A DNA stretch of 26,714 nucleotides from assembly GCA_028112705.1 (NCBI GenBank), contig JAOGYN010000018.1:1-26714 (forward strand). The letters run 5' to 3'. The notes below the pieces were generated by a model, which was given only the letters and a program-made list of their open reading frames with translations, searched no databases and was not told the origin of the DNA. Origin of the DNA: GCA-002712045 sp028112705 (GTDB lineage Bacteria > Pseudomonadota > Alphaproteobacteria > Rhodobacterales > Rhodobacteraceae). Made by a program: the position numbers and the translations under genes. Below are positions 15,995 to 23,412 of this stretch, one piece after another (the first letter of the stretch is position 1; each line of letters starts with the position of its first letter).

Positions 15995-16977
15995 TGTCCT
16001 ACTTCTTGATAAACATCTGTCCACAATTCACTCTCGTCAGGTTGAGGAGATTGCTGGGCGAATTCAGCAGCGTCAATTATGGATTTTTTAATTTCAGTAT
16101 CTATTGCTTTCAATTGTTCTTCTGTAGCGTATTTTTTATTTAATATTGTGCTTCTTATTAGATCAATTGGATCTTGCTCTTCTTTAATTTTATTAACTTC
16201 TTGTCTTGTTCGATATCTTGCTGGATCTGACATAGAGTGCCCTCTATATCGGTAAGTCTTCATTTCTAAGATATACGGACCTTTGCCTTCGCGGCAGTGC
16301 TTAGCCGCTTTTGTACCTGCCTTTTTAACAGCCTGCACGTCCATGCCATTTACTAGTTCGCCTGGAATACCAAATGCTGATCCACGTGTGTATAGATCAG
16401 GTGTTGATGAAGATCTCTTAATTGATGTACCCATAGCGTATTGGTTATTTTCTATTATAAAAATAATCGGTAATTTCCATAGGCTAGCCATATTAAATGT
16501 TTCATATACTTGGCCTTGATTGGCCGCACCATCTCCAAAATATGTAAAGCTGACATTGTTAGTTTTTTTATACAAATTAGAGAATGCCAGACCTGCACCA
16601 ATTGGAACTTGAGCTGCTACTATTCCATGACCACCATAGAAGTCCTTTTCTTTGGAAAACATGTGCATAGACCCACCTTTTCCCTTAGAATAGCCATCTA
16701 TTCTACCCATTAGTTCTGCCATAACACCTTTGGGGTCCATTCCACACGCTAACATATGGCCATGATCGCGATAGGAGGTAATTCTTTGGTCACCTTTCAT
16801 GGCAACTGCTTCCAAGCCAACCACAACGGCTTCTTGACCTATATACAAATGGCAAAAACCGCCTATTAAACCCATTCCATATAATTGCCCTGCTTTTTCT
16901 TCAAAGCGTCGGATTAGTTGCATGTCTTTATAAAATGCAATAATTTCTTGTGAAATTTTTTTCTTTTTTTGTGTCAT
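15991..16977 (-). CDS. pdhA: pyruvate dehydrogenase E1 alpha
   Basis: E1-alpha subunit, 328 aa, the usual size without a mitochondrial leader. The thiamine diphosphate motif runs from GDGAANQG (148-155) to ENN (176-178). Other signatures are 'GFCHLYIGQEAVVVG', 'RDHGHMLACGMDP', KGKGGSMHMF and the loop YRYRGHSMSDPARYR, which in eukaryotes carries phosphorylation sites. The first seven residues are lysine-rich. It starts 87 bp after ftsB, with an 18-bp perfect palindrome in that gap, and overlaps pdhB by 4 bp. Together with pdhB and pdhC it supplies acetyl-CoA from pyruvate in the cytoplasm. Confidence 0.97.
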   Translation of the reverse strand: MTQKKKKISQEIIAFYKDMQLIRRFEEKAGQLYGMGLIGGFCHLYIGQEAVVVGLEAVAMKGDQRITSYRDHGHMLACGMDPKGVMAELMGRIDGYSKGKGGSMHMFSKEKDFYGGHGIVAAQVPIGAGLAFSNLYKKTNNVSFTYFGDGAANQGQVYETFNMASLWKLPIIFIIENNQYAMGTSIKRSSSTPDLYTRGSAFGIPGELVNGMDVQAVKKAGTKAAKHCREGKGPYILEMKTYRYRGHSMSDPARYRTRQEVNKIKEEQDPIDLIRSTILNKKYATEEQLKAIDTEIKKSIIDAAEFAQQSPQPDESELWTDVYQEVGQ

Positions 16978-17008
16978 TTTTTACTAATTTGCTACCAATT
17001 TTTTATTA

Positions 17009-17026
17009 TAGTTTAATATTAAACTA
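17009..17026. promoter_or_regulatory. 18-bp perfect palindrome between ftsB and pdhA
   Basis: TAGTTTAATATTAAACTA is a perfect 18-bp inverted repeat without spacer, 31 bp upstream of the pdhA ATG. On the transcribed strand the bases following it are TAATAAAAAATTGG, which is A-rich and not a T-tract, so it does not look like a rho-independent terminator for ftsB. An operator for a dimeric regulator of the pdh genes is the most natural reading, but no regulator can be named from sequence. Confidence 0.45.
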
Positions 17027-17064
17027 ATTATACATCAGTTTCATTAAAATAGATACTAAATAAT

Positions 17065-17367
17065 TTAATTTATGATTATTTCGTCAGGCCGAGCCATTCC
17101 AAGTACTTTTCGAGCCTGTTCATCTAAAAGATCTAAATCAAGAAAATTATCGGATAATCTATGTGTTTTATTTTCCATTATTATTACTTTATGTTCTAAA
17201 ACATTCAAATATTTTTGTAATTCTAGGGCCTGTGCATCTGCTTGGATTCGACGAAAAAGACCATGATTTCCTTGAATTGCACTGAATGCAAAGTACGCCG
17301 ATAAAAAAAAAGCAATTGTAAGGTAGAAAATACCACCTATTGCTGGCGTTGTACTAGATAATTTCAA
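17065..17367 (-). CDS. ftsB: cell division protein FtsB (DivIC family)
   Basis: Small bitopic membrane protein, 100 aa. A short cytoplasmic N-terminus is followed by one membrane segment (about 11-32, GGIFYLTIAFFLSAYFAF) and a periplasmic coiled coil (about 40-75). The conserved tail DLLDEQARKVLGMARPDE is the hallmark of alphaproteobacterial septum-formation initiators located next to pdhA. FtsB pairs with FtsL and FtsQ to activate septal wall synthesis. The start codon is TTG at 17367, supported by an excellent GAGGTGA ribosome binding site; the next in-frame ATG is at about residue 63 and would delete the membrane anchor. It leads the ftsB-pdhABC run on the minus strand. Confidence 0.9.
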   Translation of the reverse strand: MKLSSTTPAIGGIFYLTIAFFLSAYFAFSAIQGNHGLFRRIQADAQALELQKYLNVLEHKVIIMENKTHRLSDNFLDLDLLDEQARKVLGMARPDEIIIN

Positions 17368-17371
17368 TTTC

Positions 17372-17378
17372 TCACCTC
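17372..17378 (-). promoter_or_regulatory. strong ribosome binding site fixing the ftsB TTG start
   Basis: Read on the minus strand, GAGGTGA matches seven bases of the anti-Shine-Dalgarno complement. The GAGG core lies 7 nt before the TTG at 17367, which makes the rare start codon convincing. Confidence 0.75.
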
Positions 17379-17379
17379 G

Positions 17380-17406
17380 GTAAACTAATCTTTGCGTTAG
17401 TTTTAC
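17380..17406 (-). promoter_or_regulatory. leader hairpin abutting the ftsB ribosome binding site
   Basis: On the plus strand AAACTAA (17382-17388) and TTAGTTT (17397-17403) are perfect inverted arms with an 8-nt loop. Adding GT at one end and TAC at the other, with one bulged base, gives a stem of about nine pairs. In the ftsB transcript the stem would end immediately 5' of CGAGGTGAG. It may tune ribosome access, or it may be part of a protein-binding site if the promoter lies downstream of it. Confidence 0.4.
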
Positions 17407-17407
17407 C

Positions 17408-17453
17408 GAATCATTGCATAAGTGATTCGCTTTGTGAATCCCTAAAACGAATC
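17408..17453. promoter_or_regulatory. cluster of four GANTC sites upstream of ftsB
   Basis: GANTC occurs at 17408-17412 (GAATC), 17424-17428 (GATTC), 17436-17440 (GAATC) and 17449-17453 (GAATC). Three of them lie within CGAATCA heptamers in alternating orientation. GANTC is the CcrM methylation site in alphaproteobacteria, and GcrA-dependent promoters of cell-cycle genes carry it. At this base composition one would expect roughly one site per 300 bp, so four in 46 bp is a clear enrichment. Whether this organism has CcrM/GcrA cannot be seen here. Confidence 0.45.
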
Positions 17454-17471
17454 AATTATCAAAATAATTGA
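17452..17471 (-). terminator. possible terminator after the fba gene
   Basis: TCAATTAT (17452-17459) and ATAATTGA (17464-17471) form a perfect 8-bp stem with a 4-nt loop, 23 bp past the aldolase stop on the minus strand. The RNA continues TTCGTTTTAGG, giving only a modest U-run, and the stem is AT-rich, so termination is plausible but not strong. Confidence 0.4.
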
Positions 17472-17494
17472 GTTTATTTATACAATTTAATGGT

Positions 17495-18424
17495 TTACGC
17501 CTTACCTTTATATATTTCGATAAGCTTATTTAGCATCTCTAGTGCATCTGGATAACTACGTTGGAAGCTATTGCGGCCAATAATTGATCCATTTCCACCA
17601 CCATCTCGTATTGCTCGAGCATCATCGTAAACGTTATCTGCTCCCTTTTTAGATCCACCAGAAAATACAACTATTCTACGACCACCGAGGGCTGAATTCA
17701 TCACGTCTTTTACCCTAGCTGTTTTGGTAGAAATATCTATTTTGTGATTTTCATAAACTGTTTTTGCTTCAGGTAATGATAAATGATTTGTTGATAATTT
17801 TACTTTAATGATGTGTGCACCTAATAGTGCTGCAATTTGTGCGGCATAAGATGAGATATCTGCTGCGGTTTCGCCCTCTTTATCCAGGGATTCACCTCGT
17901 GGGTATGACCAGATCACTGTTGGCACCCCTTTGGCAGCAGCTTCTTCTCGCATTGCTGAGATTTCTGAAAACATATCTAATGCCATTGAAGAACCAGGGT
18001 ATATTGTAAATCCGATAGCGGAACACCCCAGCCTTAAGGCATCATCTACGCATGCAGTTATCGCCTGAGTTTTAGGTGTTTCTGAAGGGATTAGCGAATT
18101 GGCTGAATTAACTTTTAAAATTGTTGGAATTTGACCAGCAAACGTATCTGCACCAGCCTCTATCATCCCGAGTGGGGCAGCAAAGGCGTTTAAGCCAGCG
18201 TTAATTGCCAAATTAAAATGATAATGAGGATCATATCCCGCTGGATTAGCTGCAAACGATCGGGCAGGACCATGTTCAAAACCTTGATCAACAGGTAGAA
18301 TAATTAATTTTCCAGTTCCACCTAGTTTTCCATTCATAAGAATTCTACACAAATTTCCTTTTACACCTGGATTATCCGTTTCATAATATTTAAGAATTTT
18401 TTGAACGGCCCGTGTAGCTTTCAT
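17495..18424 (-). CDS. fbaB: class I fructose-bisphosphate aldolase (DhnA/FbaB type)
   Basis: Schiff-base aldolase of the DhnA/FbaB family, 309 aa (E. coli FbaB is about 350). It interconverts fructose 1,6-bisphosphate with dihydroxyacetone phosphate and glyceraldehyde 3-phosphate. Family features: 'GTGKLIILPVDQGFEHGPA' near 36-54, 'IGFTIYPGSS' at 137-146, 'VPTVIWSYPRGE' and the candidate Schiff-base lysine in HIIKVKL (Lys207 or Lys209). The phosphate-binding C-terminal part has 'VVFSGGSKKGADNV' and 'GSIIGRNSFQRS'. It is last in the tkt-gap-pgk-fba run, 63 bp after pgk, with AAGGAA before its ATG. The metal-dependent class II enzyme is not in the window. Confidence 0.93.
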   Translation of the reverse strand: MKATRAVQKILKYYETDNPGVKGNLCRILMNGKLGGTGKLIILPVDQGFEHGPARSFAANPAGYDPHYHFNLAINAGLNAFAAPLGMIEAGADTFAGQIPTILKVNSANSLIPSETPKTQAITACVDDALRLGCSAIGFTIYPGSSMALDMFSEISAMREEAAAKGVPTVIWSYPRGESLDKEGETAADISSYAAQIAALLGAHIIKVKLSTNHLSLPEAKTVYENHKIDISTKTARVKDVMNSALGGRRIVVFSGGSKKGADNVYDDARAIRDGGGNGSIIGRNSFQRSYPDALEMLNKLIEIYKGKA

Positions 18425-18487
18425 GACGTAATTCCTTTTGTTATCTTCTTAATGGTTTAGTCCAACTATTAATTTTGCGCAAATAGA

Positions 18488-19678
18488 TTAATGCCTCAAT
18501 GCCTCAATAGCTGGTAACTTTTTGCCTTCGACCCATTCAAGGAATGCTCCACCTGCAGTTGATATATAGGAAAATTGCTTATCTGATTTAGTTGAGCTCA
18601 ATGCAGATATTGTGTCTCCACCGCCTGCTACACTGATTAAATCGCCTTTTATTGTTAATTCCGACACAAATTTTGCAATTTGATTTGTTGCTTCATTAAA
18701 TGGCTCAAATTCAAAAGCGCCCATTGGACCATTCCATATTAAAGTTTTAGAATTTTTTATTGCCTGTTTAATTTCTTTTACTGTTTGTGGTCCAATATCT
18801 AATATCATATATTTCTCTGGGCATTCTTTAACATCAAATAGCTTTGTATTAGTTTTATTTTTTAATTCAGTTGCAACAATAATATCAGTTGGGAGTATAA
18901 TTCTGCAATTTTCTTTAATTGCAAGGTTAGTTATCTTTTCAACGATGTCCAACTGACTAATTTCGCAAATACTTTTCCCAATATTGATACCCTTAGCTTT
19001 TAAAAATGTATTTGCCATTCCACCACCGATAACAAGTACATCCACTTTTTTTACTAAATTTAATAGTAAATCTATTTTTGTAGATACTTTAGAGCCACCA
19101 ATGACAGCAGTAAGAGGTCTTCTGGGTTTTGAGAGCACCTTTTCAAGATTTGATAGTTCAGTTTCCATCAAGCATCCTACGCAATTTGGCAATAAATGGG
19201 CCACACCTTCAGTAGAAGCATGGGCTCGGTGCGCAGCTGAAAATGCATCGTTACAGTAAATGTCACCAATCTCTGCCAGTTGTCTTGCTAGAATAGGGTC
19301 GTTACTAGTTTCGCCACTTCTAAATCTAATATTTTCGAGTAGTAAGATATCACCAGCTTTCAGTGCTCTTGATTGTCTTACAATCATTTTAATTTCGTCG
19401 ACGTCAGTAAAAAGAACACTTTGCTCTAAGTGTTCCGATAAGCAAGGAATTAATTTTTTCAGGGAGTATTTTTTATCTTTTATACCATTTGGTCGACCAA
19501 AATGCGAAATTAAAATAGGAATTCCCTTTGCATTAATTATTTTCTTTATTGTTGGTACAATGCGTTCAATGCGTGTGGAATCTGATACCATGTCACCATT
19601 CATGGGTACATTTATATCTACCCTGGTTAACACTCGCTTACCGTTAAGATCTAGTTGCTCAAGGGTTTTCCAATTCAT
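18488..19678 (-). CDS. pgk: phosphoglycerate kinase
   Basis: Phosphoglycerate kinase, 396 aa, full length. It transfers phosphate between 1,3-bisphosphoglycerate and ADP. Substrate-binding elements in the N-domain: LTRVDINVPM (17-26), RIERI (36-40), SHFGRP (58-63) and DAFSAAHRAHAST (144-156). Nucleotide-domain elements: 'AVIGGSKVSTKIDLL', 'VIGGGMANTFL', WNGPMGAFEFEPFN, 'SVAGGGDTISAL' and the alphaproteobacterial-style end 'STAGGAFLEWVEGKKLP'. It is separated from gap by 47 bp and from fba by 63 bp, consistent with one operon. Confidence 0.98.
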   Translation of the reverse strand: MNWKTLEQLDLNGKRVLTRVDINVPMNGDMVSDSTRIERIVPTIKKIINAKGIPILISHFGRPNGIKDKKYSLKKLIPCLSEHLEQSVLFTDVDEIKMIVRQSRALKAGDILLLENIRFRSGETSNDPILARQLAEIGDIYCNDAFSAAHRAHASTEGVAHLLPNCVGCLMETELSNLEKVLSKPRRPLTAVIGGSKVSTKIDLLLNLVKKVDVLVIGGGMANTFLKAKGINIGKSICEISQLDIVEKITNLAIKENCRIILPTDIIVATELKNKTNTKLFDVKECPEKYMILDIGPQTVKEIKQAIKNSKTLIWNGPMGAFEFEPFNEATNQIAKFVSELTIKGDLISVAGGGDTISALSSTKSDKQFSYISTAGGAFLEWVEGKKLPAIEALRH

Positions 19679-19725
19679 AAAATTCTCAATTTATGGATTT
19701 TACATTAGTAATAATATCAGTCATT

Positions 19726-20724
19726 TTATAAATTTCCCATGACCAAGGCATTATCAACCATCCTGCATGAAAAGCCCCACTCATTGTCGTACCAAGCCAA
19801 TATTCTTACGAGGCGATTTCCTACAACTTTGGTTTGGTCCGGCGCAAAGCTTGCGGAATGTGGATCATGATTGAAATCTATAGAGACTTTTGCGTCAGGA
19901 TCATAAGCAATTATGCCCTTCATATCTCCATTAGCTGCTTTTTCCATCAAATTATTTATTTCTTCAGCTGTAGTATCTCGGCTTGAAGTGAAAGTTAGGT
20001 CTACTGCGGAAACATTTGGGGTAGGCACTCTCAAGGCAGATCCATCGAGCTTTCCACTAAGTTCTGGGAGCACTTCGCCAATTGCTTTTGCTGCTCCGGT
20101 TGATGTTGGTATTATTGATAAAGCTGCCGCACGCGATCTGTAGAGATTTGAATGCCTTCGATCTAAAGTAGGTTGATCGCCAGTATAGGAATGTATAGTG
20201 GTCATTATGCCATTATCAATTCCTACTGTATCATTTAAAACTTTAGCAATGGGTGCTAAGCAGTTTGTGGTGCAAGATGCATTAGATATAATTGTGTCTT
20301 TTGATGTTATTTCGGAATGGTTTACCCCATAAACTATTGTTTTATCCATATTTTTTCCTGGGCTTGAAATCAATACTTTTTGAGCTCCTTGGTCTATATG
20401 AAGTTGCGCACTATCCCGTGATTTAAATTTTCCTGAACACTCTAAAAGAACATCAACTTCTGACCAATCTAGATCAGCTGGATCATAACTGGAAAAAACC
20501 TTCATCGGTCCTTTTCCGATATCCATAGTATCGCCATCAATCTTTATTTCGTTCTTAAACCTACCGTGCACACTGTCATATTTTAATAGATGAGCATTTG
20601 TTTCAATTGGTCCCGTAGCATTAATTTTAATTACTTGGACATCGTCTCTTTGATTTTCAATAATAGAAGCTAACGTGCATCGACCAATTCTACCCATGCC
20701 ATTGATACCAATTTTAATACTCAT
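19726..20724 (-). CDS. gap: glyceraldehyde-3-phosphate dehydrogenase, likely NADP-using
   Basis: Phosphorylating GAPDH, 332 aa. Rossmann motif GINGMGRIGR (6-15), catalytic Cys151 in SNASCTTNCLAP, and His178 in TTIHSYTG. The cofactor pocket is unusual. The Asp after the second beta strand that binds the NAD ribose ('IND' in NAD-specific enzymes) is Ala36 here (KINATGPIETNAHL). The Leu-Pro pair (187-188 in Bacillus stearothermophilus numbering) appears as Arg189-Arg190 in LDRRHSN. Asp-to-Ala is also seen in Bacillus subtilis GapB, the NADP-dependent gluconeogenic enzyme. This suggests NADP(H) preference, by hand alignment only. It lies between tkt and pgk. Confidence 0.96.
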   Translation of the reverse strand: MSIKIGINGMGRIGRCTLASIIENQRDDVQVIKINATGPIETNAHLLKYDSVHGRFKNEIKIDGDTMDIGKGPMKVFSSYDPADLDWSEVDVLLECSGKFKSRDSAQLHIDQGAQKVLISSPGKNMDKTIVYGVNHSEITSKDTIISNASCTTNCLAPIAKVLNDTVGIDNGIMTTIHSYTGDQPTLDRRHSNLYRSRAAALSIIPTSTGAAKAIGEVLPELSGKLDGSALRVPTPNVSAVDLTFTSSRDTTAEEINNLMEKAANGDMKGIIAYDPDAKVSIDFNHDPHSASFAPDQTKVVGNRLVRILAWYDNEWGFSCRMVDNALVMGNL

Positions 20725-20784
20725 TAACGAACTCTCTTTCTTTGAATCGTAATCTTTAAAAATTGTTCATATATAGTTTATTAT

Positions 20785-22812
20785 TTAATCTTCTATTTTT
20801 AAAAGTGTTCTGACAGCTTTAACGGTAGCTTCAGCCGTAATAGAAAATTCTTCGTAAAGTCTTTCTGCAGGTGCTGACGATCCAAAATCTGTCATACCTA
20901 TAAAAAATGATTTTTTGTCAGAACCTCTTTCGCCAGATAGCCAACGATCCCAACCCATTCTTGATCCAGCTTCTATAGCTATTCTTACCGGACCTGCTGG
21001 TAATATTTTCCTTCTATATTTTTCAGACTGTTTTTCAAACAGTTCCCAGCATGGCATTGAGATCACTCTAGTGCCGATACCGTCACTCTCTAATATATCT
21101 TTTGCTTTTTGAGCGATTTGGACTTCAGACCCAGTAGCAATTAAAATAGCGCGGCGTTTTGCAACCGCTTCAGATAAGATATAAGCACCAAAAGAGGTCA
21201 AGTTTTTATTGGTATGCTTCCGTCTTACTGTTGGTAAGCTTTGACGGGTTAGAGATAAGATAGAAGGTGTTGATTTAGTTGTCAAAGCTAACTCCCAACT
21301 CTCTGCAGTTTCTATGGTATCTGCTGGTCGAAAAACATTAGTGTTTGGGGTCGCTCTACTGATAGCTAAATGCTCCACTGGTTGGTGTGTGGGTCCATCT
21401 TCTCCTAAGCCGATACTGTCATGTGTCATGACATATACAACTGGAACTTTCATTAAAGCTGAGAGCCTCATAGAAGGTCTAGCATAATCAGTGAAACACA
21501 TGAATGTGCCAGAGTAGGGACGCAAACCACCATGATTGGCCATGCCGTTCATTGCTGCAGCCATTCCATGCTCTCTGATCCCATAATAAATGTACCTTCC
21601 ACCTCGATTTTCGGGTGAAAATACTCCCAGATCATCAGTTTTTGTATTATTAGATCCAGTTAAATCTGCCGAACCACCTACAGTTTCATTCATAATTGGA
21701 TTAACAATTTTTAAGACTAATTCTGAAGATTTTCGAGTGGCAATTGAGGGTTTGTTTTCAGAAACATCCTTTTTTAAATCTCTTAATTTTTTTTGTAAAG
21801 ATTTTGGAAGATTTCCATTAAAAGCTCGGTTAAATTCATCTTGTTTTTTAATCGATAATTGCTTGAAAGTATTTGACCAATTCGTAAATTCACGATTCCC
21901 TTTATTACCAATTCTCTCCCAAGCTGATTTTATATCATTTGGAATCTCAAATGCTGGATACTTCCAACCATAAGTTTTTTTTGCATTTGTAATTAGACCA
22001 TTATCAGTTAATGCACCGTGCCCTTTTGAAGTATCTTGGGCAGAAGTTCCTAAAGCTATATTAGTTTTACATGAAATCATACATGGTTTTTGTGATTTCT
22101 TAGCCGCAGCTATAGCCTGATTAATTTCTATTGGATTATGACCGTCTATTTCGTAAATGTCCCATCCACTTGATCTAAATCTCATTGCTTGATCTGTTTT
22201 ATCTGACATCTCAACAGTGCCGTCGATTGTAATATTATTATTATCCCATAGCACGATTAATTTTGATAACTCTTGTTTGCCAGCTAATGAAATAGCTTCT
22301 TGGCTTATGCCCTCCATAAGGCAGCCATCTCCGACTAATACGTAAGTATAATGGTCAATGATTTTCTTTCCATATTTAGCTCTAAGAATCTCTTCTGCTA
22401 TAGCAAAGCCAACAGCTGAAGCTAGTCCTTGACCTAGAGGGCCAGTAGTTGTTTCAATACCTTTGGCATGTCCAAACTCAGGATGACCAGCGGTTCTAGC
22501 ATTCCATTGTCTAAAATTCTTTATTTCTTCTAATGTTAAGTCTTCATACCCAGTTAAATATAATAAAGAGTACAAAAGCATTGATGCATGACCAGCAGAT
22601 AAAATAAATCTATCCCGATCTGGCCAACCAGGATTTTTTGCGTCAAATTTAAGATGCTTTTCAAATAAAACTGTTGCAACATCCGCCATCCCAATAGGAG
22701 CTCCAGAATGGCCAGAGTTTGCTTTTGCTACAGCGTCTAATGTTAAGGTTCGTATAGCACAGGCCTTATTCCAATGTTGTGAATGGTCCCGGCGAAGTTT
22801 GCTAATATCCAT
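20785..22812 (-). CDS. tkt: transketolase
   Basis: Transketolase, 675 aa, full length. It moves two-carbon ketol units between sugar phosphates with thiamine diphosphate. The N-terminal domain has 'AKANSGHSGAPIGMADVATV' (29-48) and the TPP motif GDGCLMEG (161-168) ending at DNNN (190-193). The pyrimidine domain has 'YYGIREHGMAAAMNGMA' with its catalytic glutamate, and 'MTHDSIGLGEDGPTHQPVEH'. The C-terminal domain carries 'LIATGSEVQIAQKA'. Start: ATG at 22812, preceded on its strand by a run of six G then AAC. It heads tkt-gap-pgk-fba and is divergent from the zapA pair. The cluster serves the non-oxidative pentose phosphate pathway and lower gluconeogenesis; no phosphoribulokinase or Rubisco is present, so a Calvin cycle is not indicated. 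Confidence 0.98.
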   Translation of the reverse strand: MDISKLRRDHSQHWNKACAIRTLTLDAVAKANSGHSGAPIGMADVATVLFEKHLKFDAKNPGWPDRDRFILSAGHASMLLYSLLYLTGYEDLTLEEIKNFRQWNARTAGHPEFGHAKGIETTTGPLGQGLASAVGFAIAEEILRAKYGKKIIDHYTYVLVGDGCLMEGISQEAISLAGKQELSKLIVLWDNNNITIDGTVEMSDKTDQAMRFRSSGWDIYEIDGHNPIEINQAIAAAKKSQKPCMISCKTNIALGTSAQDTSKGHGALTDNGLITNAKKTYGWKYPAFEIPNDIKSAWERIGNKGNREFTNWSNTFKQLSIKKQDEFNRAFNGNLPKSLQKKLRDLKKDVSENKPSIATRKSSELVLKIVNPIMNETVGGSADLTGSNNTKTDDLGVFSPENRGGRYIYYGIREHGMAAAMNGMANHGGLRPYSGTFMCFTDYARPSMRLSALMKVPVVYVMTHDSIGLGEDGPTHQPVEHLAISRATPNTNVFRPADTIETAESWELALTTKSTPSILSLTRQSLPTVRRKHTNKNLTSFGAYILSEAVAKRRAILIATGSEVQIAQKAKDILESDGIGTRVISMPCWELFEKQSEKYRRKILPAGPVRIAIEAGSRMGWDRWLSGERGSDKKSFFIGMTDFGSSAPAERLYEEFSITAEATVKAVRTLLKIED

Positions 22813-22844
22813 GTTCCCCCCAAAGAAACAAGTTGAGTCTATGA

Positions 22845-22923
22845 TGTGTTAACATCTAGATGGCATAGGGTATAGTAGATCAAATCAAAAAATGTAAAGA
22901 ATCTTAGTTTTTATTGTGTTAAC
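22845..22923 (+). repeat. 9-bp direct repeat in the tkt / zapA-pair divergent region
   Basis: TGTGTTAAC occurs at 22845-22853 and again at 22915-22923, exactly 70 bp apart in the 177-bp divergent spacer. Each copy contains the palindrome GTTAAC. The two copies flank the predicted tkt promoter. Confidence 0.35.
22869..22898 (-). promoter_or_regulatory. candidate sigma70-like promoter for tkt
   Basis: On the minus strand TTTACA (22898-22893) and TATACC (22874-22869) resemble -35 and -10 hexamers with an 18-bp spacer, about 60 bp upstream of the tkt ATG. It matches consensus at 5/6 and 4/6. This is a pattern match only. Confidence 0.35.
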
Positions 22924-22935
22924 TTTTCCAATTTA

Positions 22936-22965
22936 TTGTTTTGCACGCTAGCATAGGGATAAATT
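22936..22965 (+). promoter_or_regulatory. candidate promoter for the ZauP-like/zapA pair
   Basis: TTGTTT (22936-22941) and TAAATT (22960-22965) are spaced 18 bp and lie 24 bp before the first ATG. A GANTC site (22969-22973) sits just downstream, and two more GANTC sites (22835, 22899) lie in the same spacer. Weak consensus match. Confidence 0.3.
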
Positions 22966-22989
22966 TCGATTCGCTAGGTAATAAAATAG

Positions 22990-23412
22990 ATGGGTGAAAA
23001 AATAATGGATGATATTTTAGACTTTGAAATAAGAATTTCCACTTCAATGGATCGGATATTGAAAGTTCTTGAAAGGGCTGAAGCTTCCCCTTCATCTAGT
23101 AACAATCAATCTGATGAACTCTCGCATTTAGAGAAACTAATTGCGCAACTTGAATATGAAAAAACAGAAATGGCTACAGAATTAAAATCTACTTTGGAAA
23201 AGGTAATATCTGTTGATGAAAATATTAAGAATCTTTCGGGCTCAATGGATAATGAAAGGCTGGAACATATTAATCAAATTGATCTAAATCAAAAACTTAA
23301 TTTAGAAATTGAATCTTTGAAAAGTTCTCGTCAAAGCCAAGTTGACGAAATGAATTCAATACTAGCTGATCTGGAGCCATTACTAAAAAATGCAGGAGAG
23401 ACAAATGCCTAA
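22990..23412 (+). CDS. coiled-coil protein, ZauP-like (ZapA partner)
   Basis: Protein of 140 aa with no signal peptide or membrane segment, acidic and helical: a coiled coil covers roughly residues 33-130 (for example LSHLEKLIAQLEYEKTEMAT). The N-terminal part 'FEIRISTSMDRILKVLERAE' resembles the start of small alphaproteobacterial coiled-coil proteins encoded just before zapA. In Caulobacter the equivalent gene product ZauP works with ZapA to focus the cytokinetic Z-ring. The assignment rests mainly on position and coiled coil, since such proteins diverge fast. Its stop overlaps zapA by 8 bp. An in-frame ATG at 23005 with GGGTGA 7 nt upstream is an equally good start. Confidence 0.75.
   Translation: MGEKIMDDILDFEIRISTSMDRILKVLERAEASPSSSNNQSDELSHLEKLIAQLEYEKTEMATELKSTLEKVISVDENIKNLSGSMDNERLEHINQIDLNQKLNLEIESLKSSRQSQVDEMNSILADLEPLLKNAGETNA

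Noticed and set aside
15995..16024. Upstream start for pdhB inside pdhA
   Set aside because: The added residues (RCLSRSRT) do not belong to a lipoyl domain; the ATGA overlap at 15991-15994 is the natural coupling.
17815..18009. ORF antisense to the aldolase, like several others antisense to pdhB, pgk, gap, tkt and purL
   Set aside because: Composition and position are those of reverse-strand shadows of conserved genes; none shows a motif or start signal.
20785..22812. Calvin-cycle gene cluster
   Set aside because: tkt, gap, pgk and an aldolase are present but neither phosphoribulokinase nor Rubisco; the set fits gluconeogenesis and pentose phosphate metabolism.
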